Shown here piece by piece: positions 1 through 8,116 of a stretch of 64,000 nt of DNA. The notes beneath the pieces were generated by a model that searched no databases, had not been told where the DNA came from, and saw only the letters and a list, made by a program, of their open reading frames with translations. The stretch covers positions 620,001-684,000 of the forward strand of contig NZ_CP099975.1 of the NCBI RefSeq assembly GCF_024137965.1, in the 5' to 3' direction. The first letter of the stretch is position 1. The number at the start of each line of letters is the position of its first letter. Source of the stretch: Halomonas sp. Y3. GTDB taxonomy: Bacteria > Pseudomonadota > Gammaproteobacteria > Pseudomonadales > Halomonadaceae. A program made the translations under genes and the position numbers.

Positions 1-220
1 CCGCGATGGTCTCGCCGCTGCGGGTGGTGTATTCCTCCATCTCGAAGACCTGCTTCTCGACGATGCCATCCCAGGCGTGGGCCGCGCCCGCCATCAGCAG
101 TGCCGCTCCCAGGCAGAGGCCCAAGGCCAAGGCCTTAAGGGGGAAGGGAGAGGGGTGGTGAGAGGAAGAGTGGGAATGATGGTGGCTGGCGAGAGTCGAA
201 AGCTGAGTGCTGTCCGGCAT
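1..220 (-). CDS. Exported alpha/beta hydrolase, homoserine acetyltransferase-like (N-terminal part)
   Basis: Only the first 73 codons are inside the window; the gene continues past base 1. The start ATG (218-220, reverse) follows an AAGGAT ribosome binding site. The protein begins with a His/Ser-rich stretch, then a hydrophobic segment ending in AGAAHA, which looks like a Sec signal peptide or membrane anchor. The mature part begins WDGIVEKQVFEMEEYTTRSG, which resembles the start of exported alpha/beta hydrolases related to homoserine O-acetyltransferase. The catalytic region is not visible, so the exact reaction cannot be given. It is divergent from the protease gene at 339, and the two probably share the 221-338 region as promoters. 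Confidence 0.55.
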   Translation of the reverse strand, partial: MPDSTQLSTLASHHHSHSSSHHPSPFPLKALALGLCLGAALLMAGAAHAWDGIVEKQVFEMEEYTTRSGETIA

Positions 221-338
221 GGGGCGTTATCCTTGTGATTGAACGGGTGTCCGGCTGGACGGCATTCAGTACAGTCAGGGGGGAGTGAGGTGTCAACGCG
301 GGCGTGTCAAAGGCCACCAACGCCCTGGGAGGCGTGCC

Positions 339-866
339 ATGAGCGATGACAATAGAGCAGTGCGGCGCACCGGGCTCGGCATGATGCTGCTGTTCTGGAT
401 GCTGTTTATCGGCGCCGGAACCTGGTGGTTTCACGGCTACCTGGAGGAGCAGCGCAACCCTAACGCCCACCTGGTCAATGCGGTGACCGGCGACGGCGAG
501 CCGCTGGTGCTGGAGCGCAACCGCGGCGGCCACTTCGTGGCGACCGGGCGCATCAACGGCGAGCCGGTGGAGTTTCTGCTCGATACCGGGGCCACCTATG
601 TGGCCGTCTCCTCGGGGCTGGCCGAGCGCCTGGGCCTGGAGGCCACCGGCAGCGCCTGGTTCAACACCGCCAACGGCCGGGTGCGGGGCGATCTGACTAC
701 CCTTGACGAGGTGAGCCTCGGCGGCTTTTCGGCTCGGGAGGTGCGCGGCTCCATCAGCCCCGGCATGGAGGGCGAGGTGGCCCTGCTCGGCATGAGCTTC
801 CTCAATCGTTTCGATATCCAGATCCGCGATGCGCGGATGGTGCTGCACCCCGCCGGCTCGAACTGA
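339..866 (+). CDS. Membrane-anchored retropepsin-like aspartic protease (TIGR02281 type)
   Basis: This 175-residue protein has one N-terminal membrane segment (about residues 10-30, rich in Met, Leu and Phe), followed by a periplasmic domain. That domain carries the retroviral-type aspartic protease signature FLLDTGATYVAVS around residue 85 and a later hydrophobic strand ALLGMSFLNRF. The family (clan AA, TIGR02281) is widespread in proteobacteria; substrates are mostly unknown. The start at 339 is chosen because GGGAGG sits 8 bases upstream; an in-frame ATG at 285 lacks a good ribosome binding site. The next gene starts 7 bases after the stop, so the two are probably co-transcribed. Confidence 0.8.
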   Translation: MSDDNRAVRRTGLGMMLLFWMLFIGAGTWWFHGYLEEQRNPNAHLVNAVTGDGEPLVLERNRGGHFVATGRINGEPVEFLLDTGATYVAVSSGLAERLGLEATGSAWFNTANGRVRGDLTTLDEVSLGGFSAREVRGSISPGMEGEVALLGMSFLNRFDIQIRDARMVLHPAGSN

Positions 867-873
867 GGTGTCC

Positions 874-1890
874 ATGGCTTCACCCCATCGCGGACGTCGC
901 GCCATTCGCCCCGTGCAGATTCCCGGCGGCGGCTGGCTCGATATCCTGTGGCGCGTCAAGGAGCAGCTGACCGATGATCGGGTCAATCTCCTGGCCGCCG
1001 GCATCGCCTTCCATGCGCTGCTCTCGGTGTTTCCCGCCATCGCGGCGGTCATCTCCCTGTGGGCCCTGGTGTTCGATCCCCAGGACATGGCGCGCCAGAT
1101 CAGCGAGCTGGCGCGCTACCTGCCTCCCGAGGCGGCGGGCCTGATCGAGCACCAGGCCCGGGAGATCGGCGACAATACCCCCACCGGCCTCAGCCTCACC
1201 GCCCTGGGTAGCCTGGCGGTGGCCCTGTTCGTGGCCTCCAAGGGGGTGCGCGGCCTGATCATCGCCCTCAATCTGGTCTATGGCGAGGAGGAGCGGCGCG
1301 GCCTGCTGGGGCGCCTGCTGGTGGTCACCGCCCTGACCCTGGGGCTGATCGTGCTGACCCTGGTGACCGTTGTCGTGGTGGCGCTCTTTCCCCTGGCCAG
1401 CGGTGCGCTTGGCCTGGCGGGCACGCCGGCCCTGCTGGTGGGGCTGGCGCGCTGGTCGGCGCTGCTGCTGTTGATGATGCTGGTGATCGCGGTGCTCTAC
1501 CGTTTCGCCCCCTACCGACGCTCGCCGCGCTGGGAGTGGGTCAGCGTCGGTACCGTCACCGCCACCCTGCTGTGGCTGGCCGGCTCCGCCGGGCTCTCCT
1601 TCTACGTCGGGCGCATGGCCACCCTGAGCGAGCTCTACGGGTCGCTCGGCGCCGTGGTGGTGCTGATGCTCTGGTTCTGGCTATCGGCCTTCGTCGTCTT
1701 GCTGGGGGCCGAGATCAACGGTGAAATGGAGCGCCAGACCCGTCGCGATACCACCGTCGGCGAGCCGCGTCCCCGCGGGGAGCGTGGCGCCTTCGTGGCC
1801 GATACCCTGGGGCCCCGACGGCCCTGGCGTCGTGACGCAGAGCCCGACGTTCCACACGACGTTCCACAAGATCCGGGAGAACCCCGATGA
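874..1890 (+). CDS. YihY/virulence factor BrkB family membrane protein
   Basis: The 338-residue protein has about six hydrophobic helices between residues 25 and 280 and the family signature near the start (VNLLAAGIAFHALLSVFPAI, residues about 34-53). The C-terminal tail (about 50 residues) is polar and charged, rich in Arg, Asp and Pro. YihY/BrkB proteins were once annotated as RNase BN, which is wrong; the present view is an inner-membrane protein of unknown transport or envelope role. The start ATG at 874 follows GAGGTG. The stop overlaps the next start (ATGA at 1887), so translation is likely coupled to the nitronate monooxygenase gene. Confidence 0.85.
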   Translation: MASPHRGRRAIRPVQIPGGGWLDILWRVKEQLTDDRVNLLAAGIAFHALLSVFPAIAAVISLWALVFDPQDMARQISELARYLPPEAAGLIEHQAREIGDNTPTGLSLTALGSLAVALFVASKGVRGLIIALNLVYGEEERRGLLGRLLVVTALTLGLIVLTLVTVVVVALFPLASGALGLAGTPALLVGLARWSALLLLMMLVIAVLYRFAPYRRSPRWEWVSVGTVTATLLWLAGSAGLSFYVGRMATLSELYGSLGAVVVLMLWFWLSAFVVLLGAEINGEMERQTRRDTTVGEPRPRGERGAFVADTLGPRRPWRRDAEPDVPHDVPQDPGEPR

Positions 1891-2924
1891 GCCTGATCCA
1901 GACCCTCGGCATCGCGCTGCCCATCCTCCAGGCCCCCATGGCGGGCGCCCAGGGCAGTGCGCTCGCCATCGCCGTGGCCAGAGCCGGCGGCCTCGGTGCG
2001 CTGCCCTGCGCCATGCTCTCGCCCGAGGCCATGGCCGAGGAGCTGGCCGCCTTTCGCGCCGCCACCGACGCCCCCGTCAACGTCAACTTCTTCTGCCATG
2101 CACCGCCCATACCGGACGCCTCTGCCCAGGCGCGTTGGCACGAGGCGCTCACCCCCTACTACGCCGAGTTCGGCCTTGATATCGGCGCGGTGCCGGCAGG
2201 GCCGGGGCGGCGCCCCTTCGATGCGGCGGCCTGCGATGCCATCGCGCCCTTCCGCCCCGAGGTGGTGAGCTTTCACTTCGGGCTGCCCGAGGCCGCGCTG
2301 CTCGCGCGGGTCAAGGCCTGGGGCGCCAGGGTGCTCGCTTCGGCCACCACGGTGGCGGAGGCCGAGTGGCTCGCGGCCCACGGTGCCGATGCCATCATCG
2401 TCCAGGGGCTGGAGGCGGGCGGCCACCGCGGCATGTTCCTGGCCGAGGAGCTCACCACCCAGGTGGGCACCTTCGCCCTGCTGCCCCAGGTGCGCGAGGC
2501 CGTGGACCTGCCGCTGATCGCCGCCGGCGGCATCGCCGATGCCCGCGGCGTGGCGGCGGCCCGGGCCCTGGGGGCCGAGGCGGTGCAGGTGGGCACCGCC
2601 TTCCTGTGCTGCCCCGAGTCGACCATCTCGGCGCTCCACCGTCGGGCGCTGATGAGCGACGCCGCCCGCCACACGGCGCTGACCAACCTCTACAGCGGCC
2701 GCCCGGCCCGGGGCATCGTCACCCGGCTGATGCGCGAGCTGGGGCCGATGAGCGATGCCGCTCCGGCCTTCCCCCTGGCCACCGCCGCCATCGCCCCGCT
2801 GCGCGCCGCCGCTGAGGCCCGGGGCAGCGGCGACTTCTCCCCGCTCTGGGCCGGCCAGAACGCCAGCCGCTGCCGCGAGGTGCCCGCCGCCGAGGTGATC
2901 GCCAGGCTCGCCGAGGGGCTCTAG
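1887..2924 (+). CDS. Nitronate monooxygenase (2-nitropropane dioxygenase family)
   Basis: This 345-residue TIM-barrel flavoprotein has the NMO-family features: an N-terminal PILQAPMAGAQGSALAIAVA segment that binds FMN, a central IIVQGLEAGGHRG loop (near residue 175) with the active-site His, and a PLIAAGGIADARGVAAA phosphate-binding segment (near residue 210). Such enzymes oxidise alkyl nitronates, for example propionate 3-nitronate, to carbonyl compounds and protect cells from nitronate poisoning. It overlaps the brkB-like gene by four bases, and the nuclease gene starts four bases after its stop. Neighbours do not suggest a specific substrate. Confidence 0.85.
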   Translation: MSLIQTLGIALPILQAPMAGAQGSALAIAVARAGGLGALPCAMLSPEAMAEELAAFRAATDAPVNVNFFCHAPPIPDASAQARWHEALTPYYAEFGLDIGAVPAGPGRRPFDAAACDAIAPFRPEVVSFHFGLPEAALLARVKAWGARVLASATTVAEAEWLAAHGADAIIVQGLEAGGHRGMFLAEELTTQVGTFALLPQVREAVDLPLIAAGGIADARGVAAARALGAEAVQVGTAFLCCPESTISALHRRALMSDAARHTALTNLYSGRPARGIVTRLMRELGPMSDAAPAFPLATAAIAPLRAAAEARGSGDFSPLWAGQNASRCREVPAAEVIARLAEGL

Positions 2925-2928
2925 CCGG

Positions 2929-4689
2929 GTGAGCGTCGCGGCCACTCTCGAGGATCCCTTCTACTACCTGACGAACTTCGAGTTCGTGCTGGGCTGGGTG
3001 ACCGAGCGCCATGGCGACCTCTTGAGCGACGAGGAGCTGGCCTTCCTGGCCGAGTTCGCGGCGCTGCCCCGGGCCTCCCGGGCGCTGCTGGTGCGCATGG
3101 TGATGCGCCGCGGCGAGCACTTTCGCACCTCGAAGCTCGTCTATCCCGAGATCAGCGCCGAGGTCAGCGCCGACCGCGAGGACAGAGCCCAGGCCGGCGA
3201 CAGCGCCGCGAGCGACCCTGGCGAGGCGGCCCTGGCGCCGCTGGTGGCCGCCGGCCTGGTCGAGTCGGCCCCCGTTCTCTCTCTGGAGGTCCTCTTCGCC
3301 CAGCTGCGCCTGCCCGAGCTGCGCGCCGCCCTGGCCGAGGAGGTTTGCGCCGCTGGCCTGCCGGCCAGGCTCGGCAAGGGGGCGCTCTTCGATGCCCTGG
3401 CCCCGCGGCGCCTCGAGGCGCGACCGTTGAGTACCTGGTGGCCCGCGGCGCCGGATCGGGTGGTGCGTCTCACCGTGATGGCCACCTGCGACCGCCTTCG
3501 GCTGATGTTCTTCGGCAACCTGCGCCAGGACTGGTCCGACTTCGTGCTCGCCGAGCTCGGGGTGCAGCGCTTCGAGCGGGTGCCCTTCGGCGCCGAGTCC
3601 CGGGCCTTCCAGCGCCGTGAGGAGGTGGACGCCTACCTGGCCCTGCATCGGCTGCGCGAGCGGCTCGACGCCGGCGAGCCCGCGTCGATGCTGGCGGCCG
3701 AACTGCCTCCGGTGCCGGCGGACAACCCCTGGCTTGCGGCGCGGCGTCGGCGCCTGGAGCTGGCCCTGGGCCGTCAGGCGGAGCGGGACGGGGAGGGCGA
3801 GCGGGCCCTTGGGCTCTACCGCCTGGCGGGCTGGCCGGCGGAGACCGGCAGCGTCGAGGCGCGCATCCGCCACCTGCGCCTGCTGGAGCGTCGGGGCGAG
3901 CACGCCGAAGCCCATGCCCTGGCCGAGGCCCTCGTCGGCGGGTCACCGGGGGAGGCGGAGGCCCAGGCCCTCTCGCGGCTTCGCCCCCGCCTGCGGCGCC
4001 GGCTGGGGCTCGCACCGCTGCCCCGGGAGACGGCGCCTGACCCAGAGCGCCTCGAGCTCTGCCTGCCGCGCTCTTCGAGCGTCGAGCGCGCGGTGGGCGA
4101 TCATCTGGCCCGCAACGACGCTCCGGTGGCCTATGTGGAGAATACCCTGCTCACCGGGCTCTTCGGCCTGCTCTGCTGGGAAGCACTCTTCGCGCCCCTG
4201 CCCGGCGCCTTCTTCCACCCCTTCCACAGCGGCCCGGCGGACCTCTACCGGGAGGGGTTCGTGGCCCGCCGCCGCGAGCGCTTCGACGCCTGCCTGGCCC
4301 GCCTCGACGACGGCCGACACCGCCAGGCGATCCTCGCCACCTGGCGGGAGAAGCAGGGGCTCGCCAATCCGTTCGTGCACTGGGGGGCGCTGGACGAGGC
4401 GCTGCTGTCGCTTTCGCTCGACTGCCTGCCCGCCGAGCACCTGCGCGCCTGCTTCGAGCGGCTGCTCGGTGACCTCAAGGCCAACCGCGCCGGCCTGCCG
4501 GACCTGATCCAGCTCTTCCCGGATGCCGCGGCGGGCGAGCCCCGCTACCGGCTGATCGAGGTGAAGGGGCCCGGCGACCGCCTCCAGGACAACCAGCGCC
4601 GCTGGCTCGCCTTCTTCCGGGAGCAGGGCATCCCCGTCGCGGTCTGCCAGGTGCGCTGGGCGGACCCCGCATGGGCGGACCCCGCATGA
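2929..4689 (+). CDS. FAN1-type VRR-NUC structure-specific nuclease
   Basis: The 586-residue protein has a helical N-terminal region, a TPR-like middle (residues about 260-360) and a C-terminal VRR-NUC domain. The PD-(D/E)XK core is visible as PDLIQLFPD followed by YRLIEVKGPGDRLQDNQ near residues 525-560. Bacterial FAN1 homologues, such as the structurally studied Pseudomonas aeruginosa protein, cut 5' flaps and can unhook DNA crosslinks. The start is GTG at 2929, four bases after the previous stop; no other start fits as well. The stop overlaps the helicase start. The last codons contain a 15-bp tandem duplication that gives WADPAWADPA, so the C terminus has been extended by five residues. 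Confidence 0.85.
   Translation: MSVAATLEDPFYYLTNFEFVLGWVTERHGDLLSDEELAFLAEFAALPRASRALLVRMVMRRGEHFRTSKLVYPEISAEVSADREDRAQAGDSAASDPGEAALAPLVAAGLVESAPVLSLEVLFAQLRLPELRAALAEEVCAAGLPARLGKGALFDALAPRRLEARPLSTWWPAAPDRVVRLTVMATCDRLRLMFFGNLRQDWSDFVLAELGVQRFERVPFGAESRAFQRREEVDAYLALHRLRERLDAGEPASMLAAELPPVPADNPWLAARRRRLELALGRQAERDGEGERALGLYRLAGWPAETGSVEARIRHLRLLERRGEHAEAHALAEALVGGSPGEAEAQALSRLRPRLRRRLGLAPLPRETAPDPERLELCLPRSSSVERAVGDHLARNDAPVAYVENTLLTGLFGLLCWEALFAPLPGAFFHPFHSGPADLYREGFVARRRERFDACLARLDDGRHRQAILATWREKQGLANPFVHWGALDEALLSLSLDCLPAEHLRACFERLLGDLKANRAGLPDLIQLFPDAAAGEPRYRLIEVKGPGDRLQDNQRRWLAFFREQGIPVAVCQVRWADPAWADPA
4657..4686 (+). repeat. 15-bp perfect tandem duplication at the nuclease/helicase junction
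   Basis: TGGGCGGACCCCGCA occurs at 4657-4671 and again, with no gap, at 4672-4686. It duplicates five codons of the nuclease gene and also duplicates the ATG, producing two in-frame start candidates for the helicase (4671 and 4686). It looks like a recent slippage event. Confidence 0.95.
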
Positions 4690-7088
4690 GCGAGGCGCGA
4701 CGCCTGCGGGTGGCGGTGCGCACCCTGTGCGACTTCACCGCCCGGGAGGGAGATCTCGACCACCGCTTCACCCCGGCGCCCAGCGCCGAGGAGGGCATCG
4801 CCGGCCACGCCGAGATCGCCCGCCGCCGCGGTGAGGCCTACCAGCGCGAGGTGGCGCTCTCAGGCGTGGTCGAGGGGCTCGAGGTGCGCGGGCGGGCCGA
4901 CGGCTATGACCCGGCCGCCCGCTGCCTGGAGGAGGTGAAGACCCACCGCGGCGACCTCTCGCGCATGGCGGAAAACCAGCGCGCCCTGCACTGGGCCCAG
5001 GCGAAGGCCTATGGGGCGCTGCTCTGCGCCGAGCGGGGCCTGGCCGAGACCACCCTGGCGCTGATCTACCTGGAGGTGGGCAGCGGCCGGGAGACCCGCC
5101 TCGAGCAGCGCTTTGATGCCGCCGAGCTTACCGCCTTTCTCGCCGCGCTGTGCCGGCGCTACCGCGCCTGGGCCGAGCAGGAGGCGGCGCATCGCGCGCG
5201 GCGGGATGCCGCCCTGCAGAGGCTCGCCTTTCCCCATGCCGACTTCCGCCCCGGGCAGCGGGCGCTGGCCGAGGGCGCCTACAAGGCCGCGGCCACCGGC
5301 CGCTGCCTGCTGGCCCAGGCCCCCACCGGCATCGGCAAGACCCTCGGCACCCTCTTTCCCCTGCTCAAGGCGATGCCTCGCCACGACCTCGACCGAGTGC
5401 TGTTTCTGACCATGAAGACCCCGGGGCGGGCCCTGGCACTATCGGCGCTTCGCCAGCTGGGGGCCAGGCCTGCGACCGGTGCGGAGGGCGAGCCGGGCGG
5501 CGGACCCTCGGAAGCGGTGTCCGAGCGACTGCTGCTGCGGGTGCTGGAGCTCACCGCCCGGGAGAAGGCCTGCGAATATCCCGGCCGAGCCTGCCACGGC
5601 GAGGCCTGTCCCCTGGCGGCGGGCTTCTACGACCGCCTGCCGGCGGCGCGCCAGGCGGCAGTGGAGCGTGGCTGGCTGGATCGCGAGGCGCTGCGCGAGG
5701 TGGCCCGCCAGCACGGCGTCTGCCCCTACTACCTGGGCCAGGAGCTGGCGCGCTGGTGCGATGTGGTGGTGGGGGACGTCAACCACTGGTTCGACGCCAA
5801 CGCGCAGCTCCACGGCCTGGCGGTGGCCCACCGCTGGCGGGTGGGGCTGCTGGTAGACGAGGCCCACAACCTGGTGGAGCGGGCCCGGGGCATGTACAGC
5901 GCCGAGCTCGACCAGCGCCGGCTCGCCCGCCTGCGCCGCAGTGCGCCGGCGGCGCTCTCCCTGCCACTGGCGCGCCTGGCCCGCCGGTGGCAGGGCCTGG
6001 TGAAGGAGGCGGGGCTCGCCGAGGCCGGCGAGACGGGGCGGCCGGCCTACCGGGTGCTCGATGCCCTGCCGTCTGCCATGGTGGGCGCCCTGCAGGGGGC
6101 GGCCAGCGCCATCACCGACTACCTGGGCGAGCACCCCGAGGGGGCGAGCCTCGAGCTTCAGGAGCTGCTCTTCGAGGCGCTGGCCTTCACCCGCCTGGCG
6201 GAGGCCTTCGGCGACCACTCGCTCTGCGACCTGGCCCGCCACGGCCGCGGCCGGGCCGTGCTGGGCCTGCGCAACCTGGTGCCGGCGGACTTCCTCGCCC
6301 CGCGCTTCGCGGCGGCCCACGCTGCGGTGCTCTTCTCGGCGACCCTGGCCCCGCCCGGCTACCACCGCGACCTGCTGGGCCTGCCGGCGGGAACGGTCTG
6401 GCAGTCGGTGGCCTCGCCCTTCGCCGCCGACCAGCTGGAGGTACGCATCCGCGCCGATATCTCCACCCGGCTGCGGGATCGCGAGGCCTCGGTGGCGCCC
6501 ATCGTCGCCGAGCTGGCCGGCCAGTACCGCCGTCGCCCCGGCAACTACCTGGCCTTCTTCAGCAGCTTCGCCTACCTGGAGCAGGCGCGGGCGGCCTTCG
6601 CCGAAGCGCATCCGACGATTCCCATCTGGACCCAGGTGCGAGGGATGGGGGAGCCCGAGCGCGACGCCTTCCTGGCCCGCTTCACGCCGGCGGGGCAGGG
6701 CATCGGCTTCGCGGTGCTGGGCGGCGCCTTCGCCGAGGGGGTCGACCTGCCGGGAGAGCGGCTGATCGGCGCCTTCGTCGCCACCCTCGGCCTGCCCCCC
6801 TTCGACGACTTCAACGAGGCCCTGAAGGCACGGCTTCAGGCGCGCTTCGGCCGCGGCGACGACTACGCCTACCGGGTGCCGGGGCTGATCAAGGTGGTGC
6901 AGGCCGCCGGCCGGGTGATCCGCGGCCTCGAGGACAGAGGCGTGGTGGTGCTGATGGACGACCGCTTCGCTCGGCCCGAGGTGCGCGCCCGGCTGCCGGC
7001 GTGGTGGCGGCTGCCGGGAACGCCGGGCGATGCCGGCGGTCCGACCCACACGGCGGGGCCCTCGTCCGGCCCTGCAAGCCAACACTGA
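4686..7088 (+). CDS. ATP-dependent DNA helicase, DinG/Rad3 (XPD) family with Fe-S cluster
   Basis: The 800-residue SF2 helicase has a Walker A motif APTGIGKT (near residue 217), a DEAH box LLVDEAHNLVE (near 395), and between them four cysteines (CEYPGRAC, then GEAC and HGVC), which fit the 4Fe-4S cluster of XPD/DinG helicases. Motif VI is visible as QAAGRVIRG near residue 744. The first 170 residues hold a PDDEXK-like segment (EEVKTHRGDLSRMAENQRA) before the helicase core. The start at 4686 overlaps the nuclease stop as ATGA; 4671 is an alternative created by the tandem duplication. Tight coupling to a FAN1 nuclease suggests that the two act together on branched or crosslinked DNA. Confidence 0.85.
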   Translation: MSEARRLRVAVRTLCDFTAREGDLDHRFTPAPSAEEGIAGHAEIARRRGEAYQREVALSGVVEGLEVRGRADGYDPAARCLEEVKTHRGDLSRMAENQRALHWAQAKAYGALLCAERGLAETTLALIYLEVGSGRETRLEQRFDAAELTAFLAALCRRYRAWAEQEAAHRARRDAALQRLAFPHADFRPGQRALAEGAYKAAATGRCLLAQAPTGIGKTLGTLFPLLKAMPRHDLDRVLFLTMKTPGRALALSALRQLGARPATGAEGEPGGGPSEAVSERLLLRVLELTAREKACEYPGRACHGEACPLAAGFYDRLPAARQAAVERGWLDREALREVARQHGVCPYYLGQELARWCDVVVGDVNHWFDANAQLHGLAVAHRWRVGLLVDEAHNLVERARGMYSAELDQRRLARLRRSAPAALSLPLARLARRWQGLVKEAGLAEAGETGRPAYRVLDALPSAMVGALQGAASAITDYLGEHPEGASLELQELLFEALAFTRLAEAFGDHSLCDLARHGRGRAVLGLRNLVPADFLAPRFAAAHAAVLFSATLAPPGYHRDLLGLPAGTVWQSVASPFAADQLEVRIRADISTRLRDREASVAPIVAELAGQYRRRPGNYLAFFSSFAYLEQARAAFAEAHPTIPIWTQVRGMGEPERDAFLARFTPAGQGIGFAVLGGAFAEGVDLPGERLIGAFVATLGLPPFDDFNEALKARLQARFGRGDDYAYRVPGLIKVVQAAGRVIRGLEDRGVVVLMDDRFARPEVRARLPAWWRLPGTPGDAGGPTHTAGPSSGPASQH

Positions 7089-7098
7089 GGAGAGTGCC

Positions 7099-7764
7099 AT
7101 GCGACTCAATGCCGACTTCGACCAGCGGGTGGTGGTCACCCCCGAGGCCTACCGCTGGGTCGACTCGCCCATGGCGGGGGTCGAGCGGATGATGCTCGAT
7201 CGCATCGGCGAGGAGGTGGCCCGGGCCACCTCCCTGGTGCGCTATGCGCCCAACAGCACCTTCCCGTCCCATGAGCATGGCGGCGGCGAGGAGATCCTGG
7301 TGCTGGAGGGGGAGTTCGCCGACGAGCACGGCCGCTACCCGGCGGGCAGCTACCTGCGCAACCCCATCGGCACCGCCCACGCCCCCCGGGTGGGGGAGCA
7401 GGGCGCGACGATCTTCGTCAAGCTGCACCAGTTCTCCCCCGAGGATACCGAGCAGAAGGTGATCGATACCCGCTCGGCCGGATGGCGCCCGGGGCTGGTG
7501 GAGGGGCTCGAGGTGATGCCCCTGCACGACTTCGAGGGCGAGCACGTGGCGCTGGTGCGCTGGGCGCCCAACACTCGCTTCCAGACCCACGCCCACTGGG
7601 GCGGCGAGGAGATCCTGGTGCTGGAGGGCGTCTTCCACGACGAGCACGGGGCCTACCCGGCCGGCAGCTGGCTGCGCAGCCCCCATGGCAGCCAGCACAC
7701 GCCCTTCACGGGCGAGGAGGGCGCGCTGATCTATGTGAAGGTGGGCCACCTGCCGCCCGACTGA
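7099..7764 (+). CDS. Tandem ChrR-type cupin protein
   Basis: This 221-residue protein consists of two similar cupin halves. Each has the metal-binding pattern: FPSHEHGGGEEILVLEGEF in the first half and FQTHAHWGGEEILVLEGVF in the second. Each also has a later conserved strand ending in a His-containing loop (PIGTAHAP and PHGSQHTP). The match is to the cupin domain of ChrR anti-sigma factors, but there is no N-terminal zinc anti-sigma domain and no ECF sigma gene next to it, so it is probably a stand-alone metal-binding enzyme or sensor. The start follows GAGGAGAG. Confidence 0.75.
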   Translation: MRLNADFDQRVVVTPEAYRWVDSPMAGVERMMLDRIGEEVARATSLVRYAPNSTFPSHEHGGGEEILVLEGEFADEHGRYPAGSYLRNPIGTAHAPRVGEQGATIFVKLHQFSPEDTEQKVIDTRSAGWRPGLVEGLEVMPLHDFEGEHVALVRWAPNTRFQTHAHWGGEEILVLEGVFHDEHGAYPAGSWLRSPHGSQHTPFTGEEGALIYVKVGHLPPD

Positions 7765-7873
7765 GCGCGCGAACACCCCGTCACATTTCGCTACCCGGCT
7801 TCCTTTGTCTCCCGATAGTGCGCTGTGCTACCCATGGAAGGGGCAATCCGCCTAATGGACAAGGAGAGGTCGA

Positions 7874-8053
7874 ATGGGTATCGAGGTAGGAGGCCTGCTG
7901 GGCCTGATCTGGCTGATCATCGTCATCTGGGCCATCGTCAAGGTGGCCAAGAGTTCCGCAGGGCCCGTGGCCAAGCTGCTGTGGATCCTGATCCTGCTGT
8001 TCTTCCCGCTGCTGGGACTGATCATCTGGCTGCTGCTGGGGCCCAAGGGGTAG
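7874..8053 (+). CDS. Small membrane protein, PLDc_N-like
   Basis: This is a 59-residue protein made of two hydrophobic helices (residues about 5-23 and 33-54) joined by a short basic loop, ending LLGPKG. It fits the PLDc_N (phospholipase D N-terminal, two-helix) family of small inner-membrane proteins of unknown function. The start ATG follows AAGGAG at the right distance. It stands alone between the cupin gene and a hairpin terminator. Confidence 0.75.
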   Translation: MGIEVGGLLGLIWLIIVIWAIVKVAKSSAGPVAKLLWILILLFFPLLGLIIWLLLGPKG

Positions 8054-8078
8054 CGGGCCTGTCGGCTGTCAGCATGGA

Positions 8079-8104
8079 GCCGGGCCGCCCTCGGGCGGCC
8101 CGGC
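8079..8104. terminator. Bidirectional hairpin terminator
   Basis: A perfect 11-bp GC stem (GCCGGGCCGCC and its complement) with a 4-base loop lies between two converging genes, the small membrane protein and nrdB. There is no strong T-tract, so its efficiency is uncertain. Confidence 0.6.
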
Positions 8105-8116
8105 GTGGCTGGCGGG

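Noticed and set aside
135..1088. A long minus-strand frame opposite the protease gene
   Set aside because: It overlaps the retropepsin and brkB-like genes and has no recognisable domain. The real minus-strand gene there is the hydrolase starting at 220.
5150..7192. A 680-codon frame inside the helicase gene
   Set aside because: It is a +2-frame shadow rich in Arg, Gly and Pro, while the helicase frame has all motifs.
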